Source: Neodiprion pinetum (Eukaryota; Arthropoda; Insecta; Hymenoptera; Diprionidae). Taken from it: a stretch of 64,000 nt of DNA. Location of the stretch: contig NC_060232.1 of NCBI RefSeq assembly GCF_021155775.2, forward strand, positions 4,533,257 through 4,597,256, written 5' to 3'. The notes beneath the pieces were generated by a model. The model was given only the letters and a program-made list of their open reading frames with translations. It made no database searches and had not been told where the DNA came from. Shown here piece after piece: positions 49,293 to 61,508 of this stretch (the stretch's first letter is position 1; each line of letters starts with the position of its first letter). The position numbers and the translations under genes are program-made.

Positions 49293-52200
49293 ATGGAGAA
49301 AGTATTCTCGATAAGCTGGTCAAATCGTATTTTATTGATCAGTCTTTTCTCTGTTACAATTTGCATGACGATTCAAACACACGTCGCTCATCTTACTGTG
49401 CCGCTTCATTTTTTAATATCTTGGGCAATTTTTGTGATCACTATATCGATATGGCTAAGCTGTTTCGTATTGAGATTAATGCTCAAAGTCAACGCACCTT
49501 TGACCACTGAACCTTTCAACAAATGGGCTCAGGGATGGATGAAAAACGACCAAACAGGTAGTAGTCATCAGCCACAAAAACCGGTAGTTAAAAGTGTCGA
49601 TAACGATGAAGAAACGAAGGACGAAAATCAGATAGACAGACAAAACACAGAGATAAATAATCTTCTCAGAGACCTGAGGGCTGATGGAAATTTAGATGAT
49701 GGATCTGTTTTAGAACAGGACCTGCCTGTAACTTTTGTGGAAAAAATAAATGTGGAAAAAGTTATAAACGATATTGATGCGAACTTTGTTAAAATTTGGT
49801 ACAGAAATGTGAGCAATGACGATGCTTTTCCTAACGAGTCCAAACAGTTGCTCGAAAATCTGATTCTTAAATTCAATCATCAATTGATACGAATTGATCG
49901 AATTGAATTGGCTAGAAAAATTGGCAATATATTCTTGTTGCATTTGAAGGAATATCGTAGGTAATGATCCACATGTTAAACATTGTATAATTATGCACTG
50001 CAATTACTGATTCACCTAGCTTCGTTTTCATTGCAGTCTCACTTAGGAAACTAACGATTTACTGCAATGTTGTTATTCCTTTCATCAGAGCGCTGCGTCG
50101 TGTTGAGAAGGGAACTGCACTAGACATCGAAGAAGCCTATCGCTATGTTCATCCGGGTTCGCGAAGCCTAGCGGCGTTAGAGCACAGTCTTCATCGAGTG
50201 GTCACTGTATTGGCAAGAGAATTTTTACAATGGGAATTGACTAGTTCGTTACCTTGTAAACTCTTATTTTCAATACTGGCTAAAAAATTGCTCACAGGAA
50301 TAGAAAGCATAAGTTCGCCAGAGTGGATTTTAGAAGAAATTGTAAGAGCGATTAGCTCAGAACCAGTAAAAAATGAGAAATGTGCTTCGGCTAGCGAGGT
50401 GGTAATACCTTCTTTCTATTTATTTGGGGATCTCCTTTAATCCAAATCATACTCATCAAAGTCGAATCTTTTCAGAGTGTTGTGTCTACGGCACTCAGTG
50501 ATGCCATACGTTCCACAACAGCTGCAGCGATATCGCGTCCCTTACCTAAAGCTGGTCAAGGTGCTGATATTTCACCAGATTTCAAAGATAACAATCAGAA
50601 TGCACAAAGCACAATGGAAAGGAAAGCTGCTCTGAGTTTGGAGGGCTTAGAAATAAGTCACAGAGGATTGTGGGCTAATGTTGAAATATCTGAACCTGAT
50701 TCTGAACCAGAGGAAGACAGATTGTCTCCGGTTTATGAAGAACCAACTGATTTTGCAACGACTATCGCCAGACTGCGAAGTCTTTTGCACCAAAAATCCA
50801 ACGCCTCAACACCATTGTAAATGTGTATTTTTTTCAACCAGTTTAATTCAGACCTGGCCGCTTCTCCAGGTTCATGCAAAATCTTAATTTGGAAGCTAAT
50901 AAAAAAATAATCCCGAAGCTTCTACTAAATTTAATTGCAGACAATTGGAGGAAAAGTCTTGCACAGTTTACGAAGGCAGCCACTTAACTATTCCTTGGAC
51001 AGAGTTTCATACGGCACCCGATGGCTCTCAGCAGCTCCTGTACTGCATACAGTTTGACGACATAGAACAGCATGGATCACACTTATTTGAAACTACTACA
51101 GCCACCGTTAAGAGGCAGTACTCAGATTTTGTACAACTTCACGCTAGTCTAGCAGAAGTAATTATCAACTGACATACAACCATGCTTAATAATCGCTGAA
51201 ACACAGACGTAAAAAGCATTCAAATATCTAACTTCAGGTTCCATCATTGGCGGTTGCAATATCAAACATAACTTTACCAGAAGGCGGACGTGTGGAGATG
51301 GAAAATTATTTAAAACTAGTTTGCTCTCGTTTAGCTGCCGATTATCCACCACAATTACGTCACTTTTTGAGGCCAAGCAGCAGCAGTAATAAAAAAGCGG
51401 ACACAGTGGCACCACGCCTAGATAGATTTTTGGCTAAAACCGTAAGCGGAGTATTCAATACTTTGAAAACTGTTGTGCCTGGTTTTGAAATGGATACAGA
51501 AATAGAAGTGATGCCGATGCCGACATTAATGTCACTGGCTGATGTTCCGTGGCGGTTTGTTGAGGACTTAAAATCTGTGAGTTTCAAGTGTCTTCCAAAG
51601 TTCTATCCAATAATATATTTCCACTACTGCCAATAACTTTTATTATAAAATCAGCAGAATTTAGCTCGAGAATTGCAGCAATTGGTCGCGGAAAGAATGG
51701 ACTACTGTTCTGTGGACACGGCTTACGAAGCAGTCGAATCGGTCGAAGGTAGCGGTGACTCAGAGCTGCTGGCTCATTGGTGGGAAATTTTTAACACACC
51801 ATACGACGGTCAGTAATCCTACCTCCAACATTGTACGCGATGAACAGATCTAATTTCCATCAATTAGCAGTAACTACTTTGAGAAGTTCTAAATTGAATG
51901 CAGCTATAACTTCAATAATAATATTTTAATTTTTGCAGAAGAACTTGATGAGCTGGACAGTAAGATAACTTTAACGCAACTAGTTGTCGACTTGGCTTCT
52001 GAAGTTTTGGGTGGATCCGGATGTGACAACGTTATAGAACAAGAAGCTGTTGTTAGAACTGTCAAATTGTTCTTTGGAAATATTGCTGAGACCACGTTAA
52101 AAGTAATGTTATTGACAAATCAGATTGTTAATTAACATTTACGCTAAGTGGCATCAGATTTGACTGTAAAATCCGTCTACTTTTGTTCCAGAATTCGATT

Positions 52201-52497
52201 CTCAAATCTTTTAAACACTTGGATAATCTGGACATATTTGCCAGCTCTGGTAACGAAAATACTAAAGGATTAGATATACTGCAGGATGAATTACTACAAC
52301 AATTAATGTCAGCAATCCCACCTCACATAAAGATATTCTTAGGGGACAATGAAACAAGCGAAGCATTTAAATTTCTCATGAGGTCTTTGGATAATAAGAA
52401 AATTAATCGAGATTTGTGTTTACAATTATTGGACGTTTTAGCTTCACAATTATTAGCTACGTCCAGATCAACCAATCAAGGTGTATCAGCGTACTGA
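49293..52497 (+). CDS. SNX19: Sorting nexin 19-like protein (TM, PXA, PX, Nexin_C)
   Basis: Membrane-anchored sorting nexin that binds phosphoinositides and tethers endolysosomal membranes. Eight exons: 49293-49960, 50089-50398, 50476-50816, 50941-51157, 51238-51576, 51658-51808, 51939-52102 and 52192-52497; 831 aa. Two hydrophobic segments near residues 12-30 and 38-62 form the N-terminal anchor. The PXA domain (about 150-330) includes FVKIWYRNVS and AYRYVHPGSRSLAALEHSLH, which match SNX19 best. The PX domain starts near residue 455, with KRQYSDFVQLHASL carrying the basic lipid-binding residue. The C-terminus fits Nexin_C. Exon 2 could end one codon later (50401). Exon 6 has a tandem CAGCAG acceptor, so one Gln may be optional. 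It lies tail-to-tail with DSS1. Confidence 0.88.
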
Positions 52498-52939
52498 AAG
52501 TGAACTAAAAAGTTGTCCTAAATTTATTTTCAAGACAAAGTAAACATTCTCTGCTGCAATTATTTTAAATCTAATACCCACACCTGCATGTATTGATATT
52601 TGCTTCTAAAATGGAAAAAAAAAACGGGTAAAATGTGACAAAAATAGATTCTATTTGTATTTACACTGGTGTACTAGCTAAGGATGTTTAGCCAAATCCC
52701 AGTGAAGTTTTGTTATTAATTGTACAGATTTTTCAATTGAATGAAAAGTATGTATAAAAAAAAATTGTCTATCAAACAATGATATTTATTAGATTTTATC
52801 TCAGTGACTGTGAAAATTTTTAAACAAATATTCGTACATGAAAGAAACTGAGTAGAACTTTTTGCATTCGTTACATGTGCTGTAATTGGAACTTATCTCT
52901 TAAGAAATTAAAATGATACGTATGAAATACATATAGCAG

Positions 52940-52945
52940 TTTATT
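52940..52945 (-). terminator. Polyadenylation signal of DSS1
   Basis: AATAAA on the minus strand, about 40 nt after the DSS1 stop codon, within the convergent spacer to SNX19 (52498-52983). No AATAAA was seen for SNX19 in that spacer. Confidence 0.6.
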
Positions 52946-52983
52946 ACTTAACAATTAACATACATCCACACTTCGTTTTGAAC

Positions 52984-53512
52984 TCAATTTTCCTTTCCCG
53001 AAGGGTCACCCTGTACTTTCTGCTTTTCCAATTGAGCTCTGCAATAACGATATGGTAAATTAATTATGGTCGTTTTCTTGGTTGAAGCGAGTTAAGAAAC
53101 GGGTAGTTTGATACCACTAATAATGAAGGTAGCAAAGACAGTACATCAAACTTTTCAAATAACACAGATAGACTTGAGACATGAAAACTACGAAGAGTCC
53201 GAGGCAATTCTTTAACATTTTATGTTAGACAAATAAGAGTCAAAGTCTTACCTTAATTGTTGGCTAAAATCATCTTCGACGTCATCGTCATCCCAGTTAT
53301 CCTCCCACACGCTAATATCGGCATTGTCTTCATCTTTGGCAGTCCAATCTTCCGTGATTCAGCAAATTTGAGGTTAGAGGGTGAAGAGAAGCAAAGAATA
53401 TCGGGATAAGATAAAATAAAGGAAACTTACCTTCGGCAGGAAATTCTTCGAATTCATCGTCTTCCTCAAGAAGTCCCAAATCAACTTTCGATTTATCGTT
53501 CTTGTCGGTCAT
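52984..53512 (-). CDS. SEM1: 26S proteasome subunit DSS1/SEM1
   Basis: Very acidic small protein of the 19S proteasome lid that also binds BRCA2-type and TREX-2 partners. Three exons: 53512-53431, 53348-53252 and 53038-52984, in phase, 77 aa (human 70). The hallmark segments are intact: [20 protein letters not shown], then WEDNWDDDDVEDDFSQQLR and a short basic-ending tail. The start at 53512 (MTDKND) is preferred; an ATG two codons upstream would add MK. Acceptors are weak in polypyrimidine for exon 2 (cacggaag) but phase and family similarity are unambiguous. The gene is divergent from the PDHA gene. Confidence 0.96.
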
Positions 53513-55696
53513 TTTCACTTTATTTCACCCTGATTTCAATGTGACGCCGACGTCGTGAGCCTTGCACGTTGTTATTATTATTACCACGAAGTATATTACG
53601 TTTCGAGAAGGCGTACATAGGTATGTAGAATCATATTGTCTAGCTTGTTTGTAACGCCGCGAAGTATGTTTCAAGGTCAATCGCAAATAGCGCGTTCAGA
53701 ATTGGAACATATAATTTGAAAGATAATTCTAGACTATAAACAAAATGTACCGGAGATTTTTTTCCATGATAATAATTTTCGCTATTGTAGTGACAGAAAC
53801 TAGCACTAGCAGGCTGATTATAATTAAGCTTAAAATTGTAGTCAGTATACAACCTGGGGAAACATTACGAAAAATACAAATCGCATGCAAGACTTACCTT
53901 TTGTCGAATTCGTAGCTGCATTGAACTGTACCCATTGTGTGGATCCACGGTTGAACACATATCAGTATTTGTTTCACTATACACTCCTGTTATGCACATT
54001 GTAATAATTTCTTCGACACTAATAAGCTATTTTTTACAACCATACACCGGCAAACTCACATCGTAGACCGTTCCAATTAGATCAAACCGCACTGAGTCAC
54101 TGATATTCAGAGTTTATTCGAAGACGATAAAAACCAGTACAACGATTTTTTCGAATCACGAAAATCACATGTTTTCTCGTCGAAAAACAAGACACGATCT
54201 ACACATGGATTGATAAAGCAATAATTACGTCTATACGCAATGTAACACTTGATAAATAAAAGCGTGTGATCACAACTCCCGTATTTACAAATTGGTGTTA
54301 TTCGTTTGGCGATAGGCTAAAAACTAATGCTCAAATTCGACGAAATTTGAGATTTCTCAAGCGACGCGGACGCGATTCGTACCAGTTCGTACAGCGATTT
54401 TCAATTGCTTGGGAGATTATTATGTATTCGCACGGTTCGAGAATCGAACTCCAGTCATACCAATCGTGCAAATTTTCGGCTAACATATCGGGCTGCCAAT
54501 CGTTGGTCCACGGCGCACGGTCGTTCTCCTCTAAATGTCCGCTGTCGCGTAGCTTGTAATATCCGTGTTCCTCTCATTTGCCAGCTGGGAAATATAATTA
54601 AACGTAATTTTAAAAAAATTTCAATTACCTGACACGGCATTCTACCTCTAAAATGATTCCCAACTGCATTAGGAGCATTGGCAGTCAAACGTCGAAAAGA
54701 AATGTGAGTTATTCTGAAAAAAATTCGAACTGTTGCTGAACATGTGAATGACCTTAGAAAAAATCCCTTACTTTTTCCTATGATTTGAAAAGTATAGAAT
54801 TTCAATTATTTTCACTCGCTGTTTTGCCTTTCCTGTAATTTTTCGATTAATGCCTTGAATAATCCTTCATTTTTACATCTCATTCATGGGCAAGTATGGA
54901 AGCTGGAGCAAGGTAAATATCCCAGTAACAAATTTAGTTTTCGTTGTCTATGCTTCAGCTAATATTCCAAAATGTTAATTGTAAGGTTTTTTGAGCGTGG
55001 TGTCACGTGATCGATTTAATCGTAAGAGTTTGTACGAAAATCAATCTTGTTCTTTCGTAAAACATTGATTCGATTTGGAATATTTTTATGATATGACCTT
55101 GTTCATGCTGGGAAATGCGCTCTGGTCAGTTAGCACAGATAAATTATCGTATTAATAATTAATCGAATAATCTGCGAATTATAACCTCAAAGCATGTTTT
55201 GCGGTGATATAAATAGATAAAACATCTGTACAAAAGTTATTCAGCGCCAGCTGACCCCAGAGTATTTACCGACAATAGCACCATAATATTACGTACGAGA
55301 AATTCCAAATCAATTCAAAAATTGGTCACGTGACACCACGCTCAAAAGACCTTAATTGCACTTTGCTCTTTGAATAATTCAATCACTCATCTCATTAAAT
55401 TTAGCAAATTATAATACTTGTACACAGGAACTAAAGCTTAGCCATTTCAACAACTTTGATTACGCAGCAAAAAATATTTCCTCTGCACATGCAAAATTCT
55501 GTCTACAACGAAATTATTCAGTTTCAAATATAATGTGCTACGTAATAATCACAGTTATCGAAACATTGTCCCGGAGATCCATTTGACTACCTTCCTTTTC
55601 TTCAGCATAACACAAAAATTGATATTAAATGAAATACCTGACGGTATGTATAATAAACAGTTTGCTATAATTGAATTTTTTTTTTTTTTGTTGCAG
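53513..55696 (+). other. DSS1/PDHA spacer, PDHA 5' region and intron 1
   Basis: This region must contain the promoters of DSS1 and PDHA and the first exon(s) of PDHA. One candidate first coding exon is 54886-54912 (ATGGGCAAG to AGCAAG|gtaaat), in the right phase for the next exon, but its nine codons do not look strongly like a mitochondrial targeting start. A frame from 54422 carrying RSFSSK has no in-phase donor. A 116-codon minus-strand frame (54455-54805) has no domain. The inverted-repeat element at 54981-55353 lies here. Confidence 0.45.
54981..55353. mobile_element. MITE-like element with about 37-bp terminal inverted repeats
   Basis: The left end (54981-55017) and right end (55319-55353) are reverse complements over about 35 bp, including a perfect TTTTGAGCGTGGTGTCACGTGA core. 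Further inside, GATTTGGAAT also recurs in inverted orientation. The roughly 370-bp length, long terminal inverted repeats and lack of coding frame fit a non-autonomous DNA transposon. A TTAA lies close to both ends (54975 and 55352), but a precise target duplication cannot be fixed by eye. Confidence 0.75.
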
Positions 55697-57382
55697 GCTG
55701 TGTCTTTCTTATTAAACAAGAATAACTACGCGACGGAGGCATCTTTCGAAACAAAGCCATTCCGTTTACATAAATTAGATTCAGGCCCATCCACGCAGGT
55801 GTCAGTAACAAAAGAGGATGCTCTCAAGTACTACAAGCAATTGCACACCATCCGTCGTATTGAAACAGCGGCTGGCAACCTTTACAAAGAAAAAATTATA
55901 AGGGGTTTTTGTCATCTTTACTCCGGACAGGTATGACAAACTCCCAGCTAACTTTGTGTAAAATTTGTTAATAAATAATCGATCCAAACTTGCACAATTT
56001 TGTACAATTTAAAAATGTCCATATTTTCGATCTCCAAGTAATTTCATCCTTGAATTTAAAAATTTCACATGAAATGTGTATCACAAAAAGCTTTAACTTA
56101 CTCTTGATTTTGGTGTTCCTAGGAAGCATGTGCAGTTGGGATGACTGCCGTCCTACGTCCTCAGGATTCCGTAATAACAGCGTATCGTGTTCACGGATGG
56201 ACTTATCTTATGGGTGTTTCCCCGTTAGGTGTACTAGCTGAACTTACAGGGCGTCAAAGCGGGAATGCACGCGGTAAAGGTGGTTCCATGCACATGTATG
56301 CCAAGAATTTTTACGGAGGCAATGGTATTGTTGGTGCCCAGGTAAGCCAAAGATGACTGAGCTACGTTAATGAAATGAGTAGCTATATAACATTATGAAT
56401 TTTTGGATAACTGAGAATTCTTAAAATTCTACTCACTAGGTGCCGCTGGGTGTAGGCGTAGCCTTTGCTGCCAAATATCAAAACACCGGTGGAGTATGTT
56501 TAGCTTTGTATGGTGATGGCGCTGCAAATCAAGGTCAGATATTCGAGGCTTACAATATTGCCAAGCTGTGGGATATTCCCTGCATCTTTGTTTGCGAAAA
56601 TAATGGTTATGGTATGGGAACCAGCGCAGACCGAGCAGCTGCCAGTACGGACTATTACACAAGAGGAGACTATGTTCCCGGAATCTGGGTAAAGCAAAGA
56701 TAATTCAATATCGTACAAGTCAAAAATTTATATATAATACTTGGTGAATTATTTTACACTCATTAATATTCACCAGACTTTTCGAATAGTTGATAATTCA
56801 ATTTTGTCTTGACAATATAATTTCATACAAATATGTATTACCTGAACAGGTCGATGGAATGGACGTTTTAGCCGTGCGAGAGGCTACTCGTTATGCCATT
56901 GATCACTGCACCAGTGGAAAAGGACCAATTGTCCTCGAAACAGCTACTTATCGTTACAGCGGTCACAGTATGTCAGATCCAGGCACAAGCTATCGTACTA
57001 GGGAAGAAATTCAAGAGGTTCGTCAGACTCGTGACCCTATTACCAGCTTTAAAGAAAGGATTCTCAACTCGAACTTAGTTGCAGCTGATGAACTCAAGGT
57101 AAACATTCAAACACATGATCTATCATTGACTAATAGCTAAAGCAAAGCGATATTATTTAAATACAAATTAATCTGAACCTCTCACTGTGTTTAAAGAAAC
57201 TTGAAGCTGAGGTCAGAAAAGAAGTTGATGATGCGGTGAAGATTGCTAAGACAGACAAAGAAATCCCTATGAGTGAATTGACCACAGATATCTACTCTGC
57301 ACCTCTTGAAAAAGAAGTGCGCAATGTAACCCCTTTCAATCCACTACCTCATGGTAGGCTGGGTCCCGCCATTAATCTTTAG
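55697..57382 (+). CDS. Pdha: Pyruvate dehydrogenase E1 subunit alpha, mitochondrial (first exon unresolved)
   Basis: Thiamine-diphosphate-dependent E1 alpha of the mitochondrial pyruvate dehydrogenase complex, which forms heterotetramers with E1 beta and decarboxylates pyruvate. Five exons join in phase: 55697-55930, 56123-56341, 56440-56688, 56850-57098 and 57197-57382 (378 codons plus stop). The first starts with AVSFLLNKNNYATEASFETKPF, close to the usual mature N-terminus. The core is intact: [43 protein letters not shown], the TPP motif GDGAANQGQIFEA...CENN, and the phosphorylation loop TYRYSGHSMSDPGTSYR. The presequence exon lies upstream and is not secure (see 53513-55696). Two overlapping AATAAA at 57528-57537 end the transcript. 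Confidence 0.94.
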
Positions 57383-57527
57383 AGGAAATTATGATTCAAT
57401 CAGACGCTGGTCGTGAGATTGACATGTGGCTGTAATAATTTAGTAGTAAGTGAAATAGAAAATCGACAACTACTACATGCCAGATTAAAAGAATTACATT
57501 TGTTTTAAACGGAATACTGAAATTGTG

Positions 57528-57537
57528 AATAAATAAA
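57528..57537 (+). terminator. Overlapping polyadenylation signals of PDHA
   Basis: AATAAATAAA, two overlapping AATAAA hexamers, 146 nt after the stop codon. Confidence 0.7.
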
Positions 57538-57539
57538 TT

Positions 57540-60500
57540 TTCGAAATAACTGTTGCCAGTTTGTAACCTTGACGTATGCATATAAAAACAAAAGGAGAAC
57601 TATTTACGCCACAAGAATTGTATCGTTATCGTACTATTTCATATTCCTTTGTGAATAGTTAAAAAATTTATCTTCAGTAGTTTACGAGATTTTGAGCATA
57701 CAAAAAGTGGCCTCTTTAGAGATTCTAAATTAACATGCATAAGTAAGAAATATATAGCTAATTTATAAAATAATATGTAGGTGTTATACGTAATTTATAT
57801 TATTTAAAACTATAAAGTATGTGTTAAATAATTGCAATATGATTTATAGTAATGAATTGATTACCTCCTGCCTTCCACCATCATAGAATTCAATAATGAA
57901 AAAAAATTATATTCCAAATAAACAATCCTCATTCCTCTCTCATACACGAATGCAACTATTTTACGTAATAAAACAATATTAACTAGAAATCCATATTCGT
58001 TCTGATACCTCAGAAAATACTGAACTAACTGCCTAAGTGACATATGACATACTGGCTTACCATGTAAAAAAACTTGACTTCGTTTCAAATTTTCAATATA
58101 CCATTTAATAAAACACGATTTACTTTTACAGTTGCTCCTAGTCAAAAGTTGTATGAAAAAGAGTAGCTTGAGTGACTTGAGTTAACGATAAGTAAGAACA
58201 TGGTGTACGAGTAACACGATTTTAGCCTTCAAGTCATTCATGTATTATATAATGTATACAAATTCTATAATGTACTTTCATTAATTATCTGTTCAAGAAT
58301 AATCATGTTTTTCGAAAATAATAAAAAAAAATTACATAAAACATTTGTTGTTATCAGGCACAGTGATTAGATAGCTCTGTCTTCTGAGAAATGAGTGAAA
58401 TTGAATATGCAATGACTCGATCGTTTGAGAATAATGCAACTTTGTTGAAATAAATATGGTAATTGGACAAAGGTGAAGAACGGACAGTGCTAAATATAAT
58501 TAAACAGCATTCTAAATTTTAATATCGATAAATAGCGTATACATTCACTAAGATAAAATATATTGATCCTAATGTGTATAATAATATTGACGTATGATTA
58601 CTTGGAAGGTCATAAAATTTTCCTTGCCATTACTATACAATAATTGATTATAATTTTTAGCGCATAGTCAACAATAATTAGGGTATTTCAAGTTTTGTCT
58701 TATCTCTTCATGGGATTAATATTTACAAGATGCTATTCGATGAGCTTGTGAAGTAGAGTACATTTATAAACTACTTCGATGATCAAGATTGTTCAAAGAG
58801 GTGCTTGAAAAGTGGGTGACAATTAATTTTCATTTTGTTAAAATACATTCAATCTCACTCGATGCATGGGGCACAGTGAATAGAAATAATTGTCTTTACA
58901 GAATTGTACTACAACTGCATGAAAAAAAATTGTAATTGACAATGTTTTTTAGCCTTCAATTTTAAAATCATATAAAGCTCTGATGATGTATTATTGTCAA
59001 CAAACTGGACGTAAGATGAATGAACAGTATAAACAAAATGCATAAAACATCATGTACATAATGTGACGGAATGAAAATTCAGACTATATACTTTAACTAT
59101 TTAATGTTACCAACTTCAATAAAATCTCAACGTGTAAGGAGGATAACGAGACAAAAAGTTTTAAATCAACTGAGAAATAATTCAAAGAATTATTCACGAT
59201 CTCTTGAAGATTTAAATGTATAGGAACATATTGTAACCTAGATATATTCCCAACTGTAATTGTATCGAATGACATGCTTTTTCATTCGACTTGATCTTGA
59301 GAAAATTTTGGGATATCACCTAATAATAAACAAGTAAAATGTTTCGCTAGCTTCGGTCATCGATTGAATAAAGTAATAAAAATATTCACAATGCTAAGAC
59401 ATCAACTTTTCAGATCAACACCCTATGTACAGTTACATGTCTATGAGCAACTTCTACTCTTTTATACGTTCGCCTGCTTTAAAGTACAAAAATATTTTCG
59501 TCATCTTGATTAACAACATCGATGATACAGCCTGAGTTATCTAGTACATACTTTATCCTTCATACAATTCCTAGCTCGTTTTTAGCAAAGTCCTAATACA
59601 AATATCTTTAAACAATTTCAATGCCTAAAGTTACGAATACTTATTTAAATGGCCAAAATAATTTTCAAATCGTAAGGAAATAAAAATACAACAGTCATAA
59701 TGTCTATCATTGAGATGTACCTGCACGTTACAACTTATTGTACATCAAACTTAAGTTCTCTGAAATATTATATTACTTTAAATTTAACAATAAAACTGTC
59801 TAATTATTTAAACGTGTTTTTGTGAAATTATGTGCACTATGTATATAATTAAAACTTCGGCACAAGCTTAATGTCTCTTCGTTTAATACTTGGTATTTTA
59901 AAGATTCTACCAGTCATTAGCAAGTATTGGAAACAAGAAAAGAAAGAAATCACACGATATCCATTCATGAATATAAAATTGTATCGAGATAGATAAATTT
60001 TCATTATATTGTTTGATCCTATTTAACTGCACCAAGTGTTTCAAAAGCATTGCAATCAAACATTTCATAAAAATGTCGACTAAAGCCACTATGAAACACC
60101 AAGTATTTCCATAACTACTCACAACCGAACGAGGAGGCAAGCCTAAGCTTTGATAATCGAAATCAATAATCGATAGTGAGAAATAAACTACACTTTAATG
60201 AACTAGATCCTCGACTACCTTACTAATTGTGAATCACCAAACATATTATTTGCTGTTTCCCGTTATTATACACATATCGTATTAAAATAATAGGCACAAT
60301 CGGCAATAGCAATGTTAACAAAAATGTAAGACCATAGCAATGCATGATAACAACCATTACTGACAATAGATCATACAAATGAATTATTGCTACTGCTGAT
60401 TAAACATCACGCACCTACTATTGAATGAATTAATTAATTAATTATTGCTACTGCTGATTGTACTATTATTCAAGTACTCCTTATTTCAACATAACACCTA

Positions 60501-61293
60501 TAAGTAAACAATTTCACATGAAATTGTAGTGTTTTTAAATATAAATCAGAATAACAATTGATGTAAAACTTTCGAGTTTCTGTTTACAATGAAACAACTA
60601 TTCGGAAGAATATGAGAACATGTAAAATTACTGATACGAGAAAATAGTTTCATGACTAAATATTTCACGAGAATATTCCGTATCTCAATTAATTTCCTGT
60701 AACCTGTAGTGATTATTCAGAGTCATTAAACAAAATGTATATTAATGATTATAAAAGCATAAGAATAAAAATACGGATGCAATCAGGCCAACTGTTAGTA
60801 AAGAGAGCACAGATACATGCAAGATAAAATATAATTCACATCAGAGTTACTAACAGTGGCATATCGTTAATTATACAATTTATTTCCTGAATAAAACGTA
60901 AATGTTAAATATACTCGCAGGATTGATGTCATAAATTAACACACACAAGACAACTAGCAGGTTGAATCGATAATTTTGGTTCAAGTTGCAGTTTCTAGTA
61001 TGCAGAAATATGACATAGTTTCAAAGATAAGGGTTTGCAGTTATTGAGAATCGACAAATATATCGTAACATATAAAACTTGACATCCCATTTAGAATTAT
61101 TAACAACTGAATAAATATTGATTTTTAATATTATAATGTATTTTTCTAAACGACCCGTTCCTAGAGCAACTTCGATAAAAAAAAATCCTGAAAGTTTGGC
61201 GCTCTGGTGATTTTATACTTAACACCATCGTTGCTAGTTTCCAAATCGAGTTCATAAAGAAAAACCTTAATTATTGAAAATGGATATGTTCTA
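57540..61293 (-). other. AT-rich region, possible long 3' UTR of the minus-strand orphan exon
   Basis: About 3.75 kb of strongly AT-rich sequence between the PDHA polyadenylation signals and the stop codon at 61294. Open frames are few and short (longest 94 codons, no domain). The simplest reading is an extended 3' UTR of the gene ending at 61294 plus some spacer. A 20-bp direct repeat lies at 60382-60401 and 60440-60459. No RNA gene recognised. Confidence 0.4.
60382..60459. repeat. 20-bp exact direct repeat
   Basis: AATTATTGCTACTGCTGATT occurs at 60382-60401 and again at 60440-60459, 58 bp apart, the second copy preceded by short AATT repeats. Probably a small local duplication. Confidence 0.85.
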
Positions 61294-61503
61294 CTATCTC
61301 GAAAGACCGGATGGCATCTTTTCGAGAAAGTCTTGTTCGATCACTGCTTCTAATTGATTGATATTCAATGTTTCATGTGAATCAGTCAATCTACGACTAA
61401 GTGCTGTAAAGAACGGGTGCAGATCTTGTAACGAGCGAATGTTGTTCGATGCCAGTAGAAGTTCGCCAGGTGACGATGTCAATGGAGCAACCTCTCCACC
61501 ATA
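61294..61503 (-). CDS. Terminal coding exon of an unrecognised gene
   Basis: An open frame of 69 codons plus TAG on the minus strand begins just after a good acceptor (aattacag) at 61503. It has a natural, helix-forming composition (GELLLASNNIRSLQDLHPFF, ALSRRLTDSHETLNINQLEA). I do not recognise the family. No upstream exon was found between 61509 and 62759, so the rest of the gene must lie in the 63-kb region or beyond the right edge, in which case the plus-strand gene starting at 62760 sits inside one of its introns. Confidence 0.6.
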   Translation of the reverse strand, partial: YGGEVAPLTSSPGELLLASNNIRSLQDLHPFFTALSRRLTDSHETLNINQLEAVIEQDFLEKMPSGLSR

Positions 61504-61508
61504 CTGTA

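Noticed and set aside
54422..54559. Plus-strand frame with RSFSSK, considered as PDHA presequence exon
   Set aside because: RSFSS looks like a mitochondrial processing site, but no donor in the frame gives the phase 0 needed to join the exon at 55697.
54455..54805. 116-codon minus-strand open frame near the DSS1/PDHA spacer
   Set aside because: No recognisable domain, unnatural mixture of aromatic and basic residues, and no splice support.
57861..58145. 94-codon minus-strand open frame downstream of PDHA
   Set aside because: AT-rich composition, no family match, no neighbouring exons; better explained as part of a 3' UTR or spacer.
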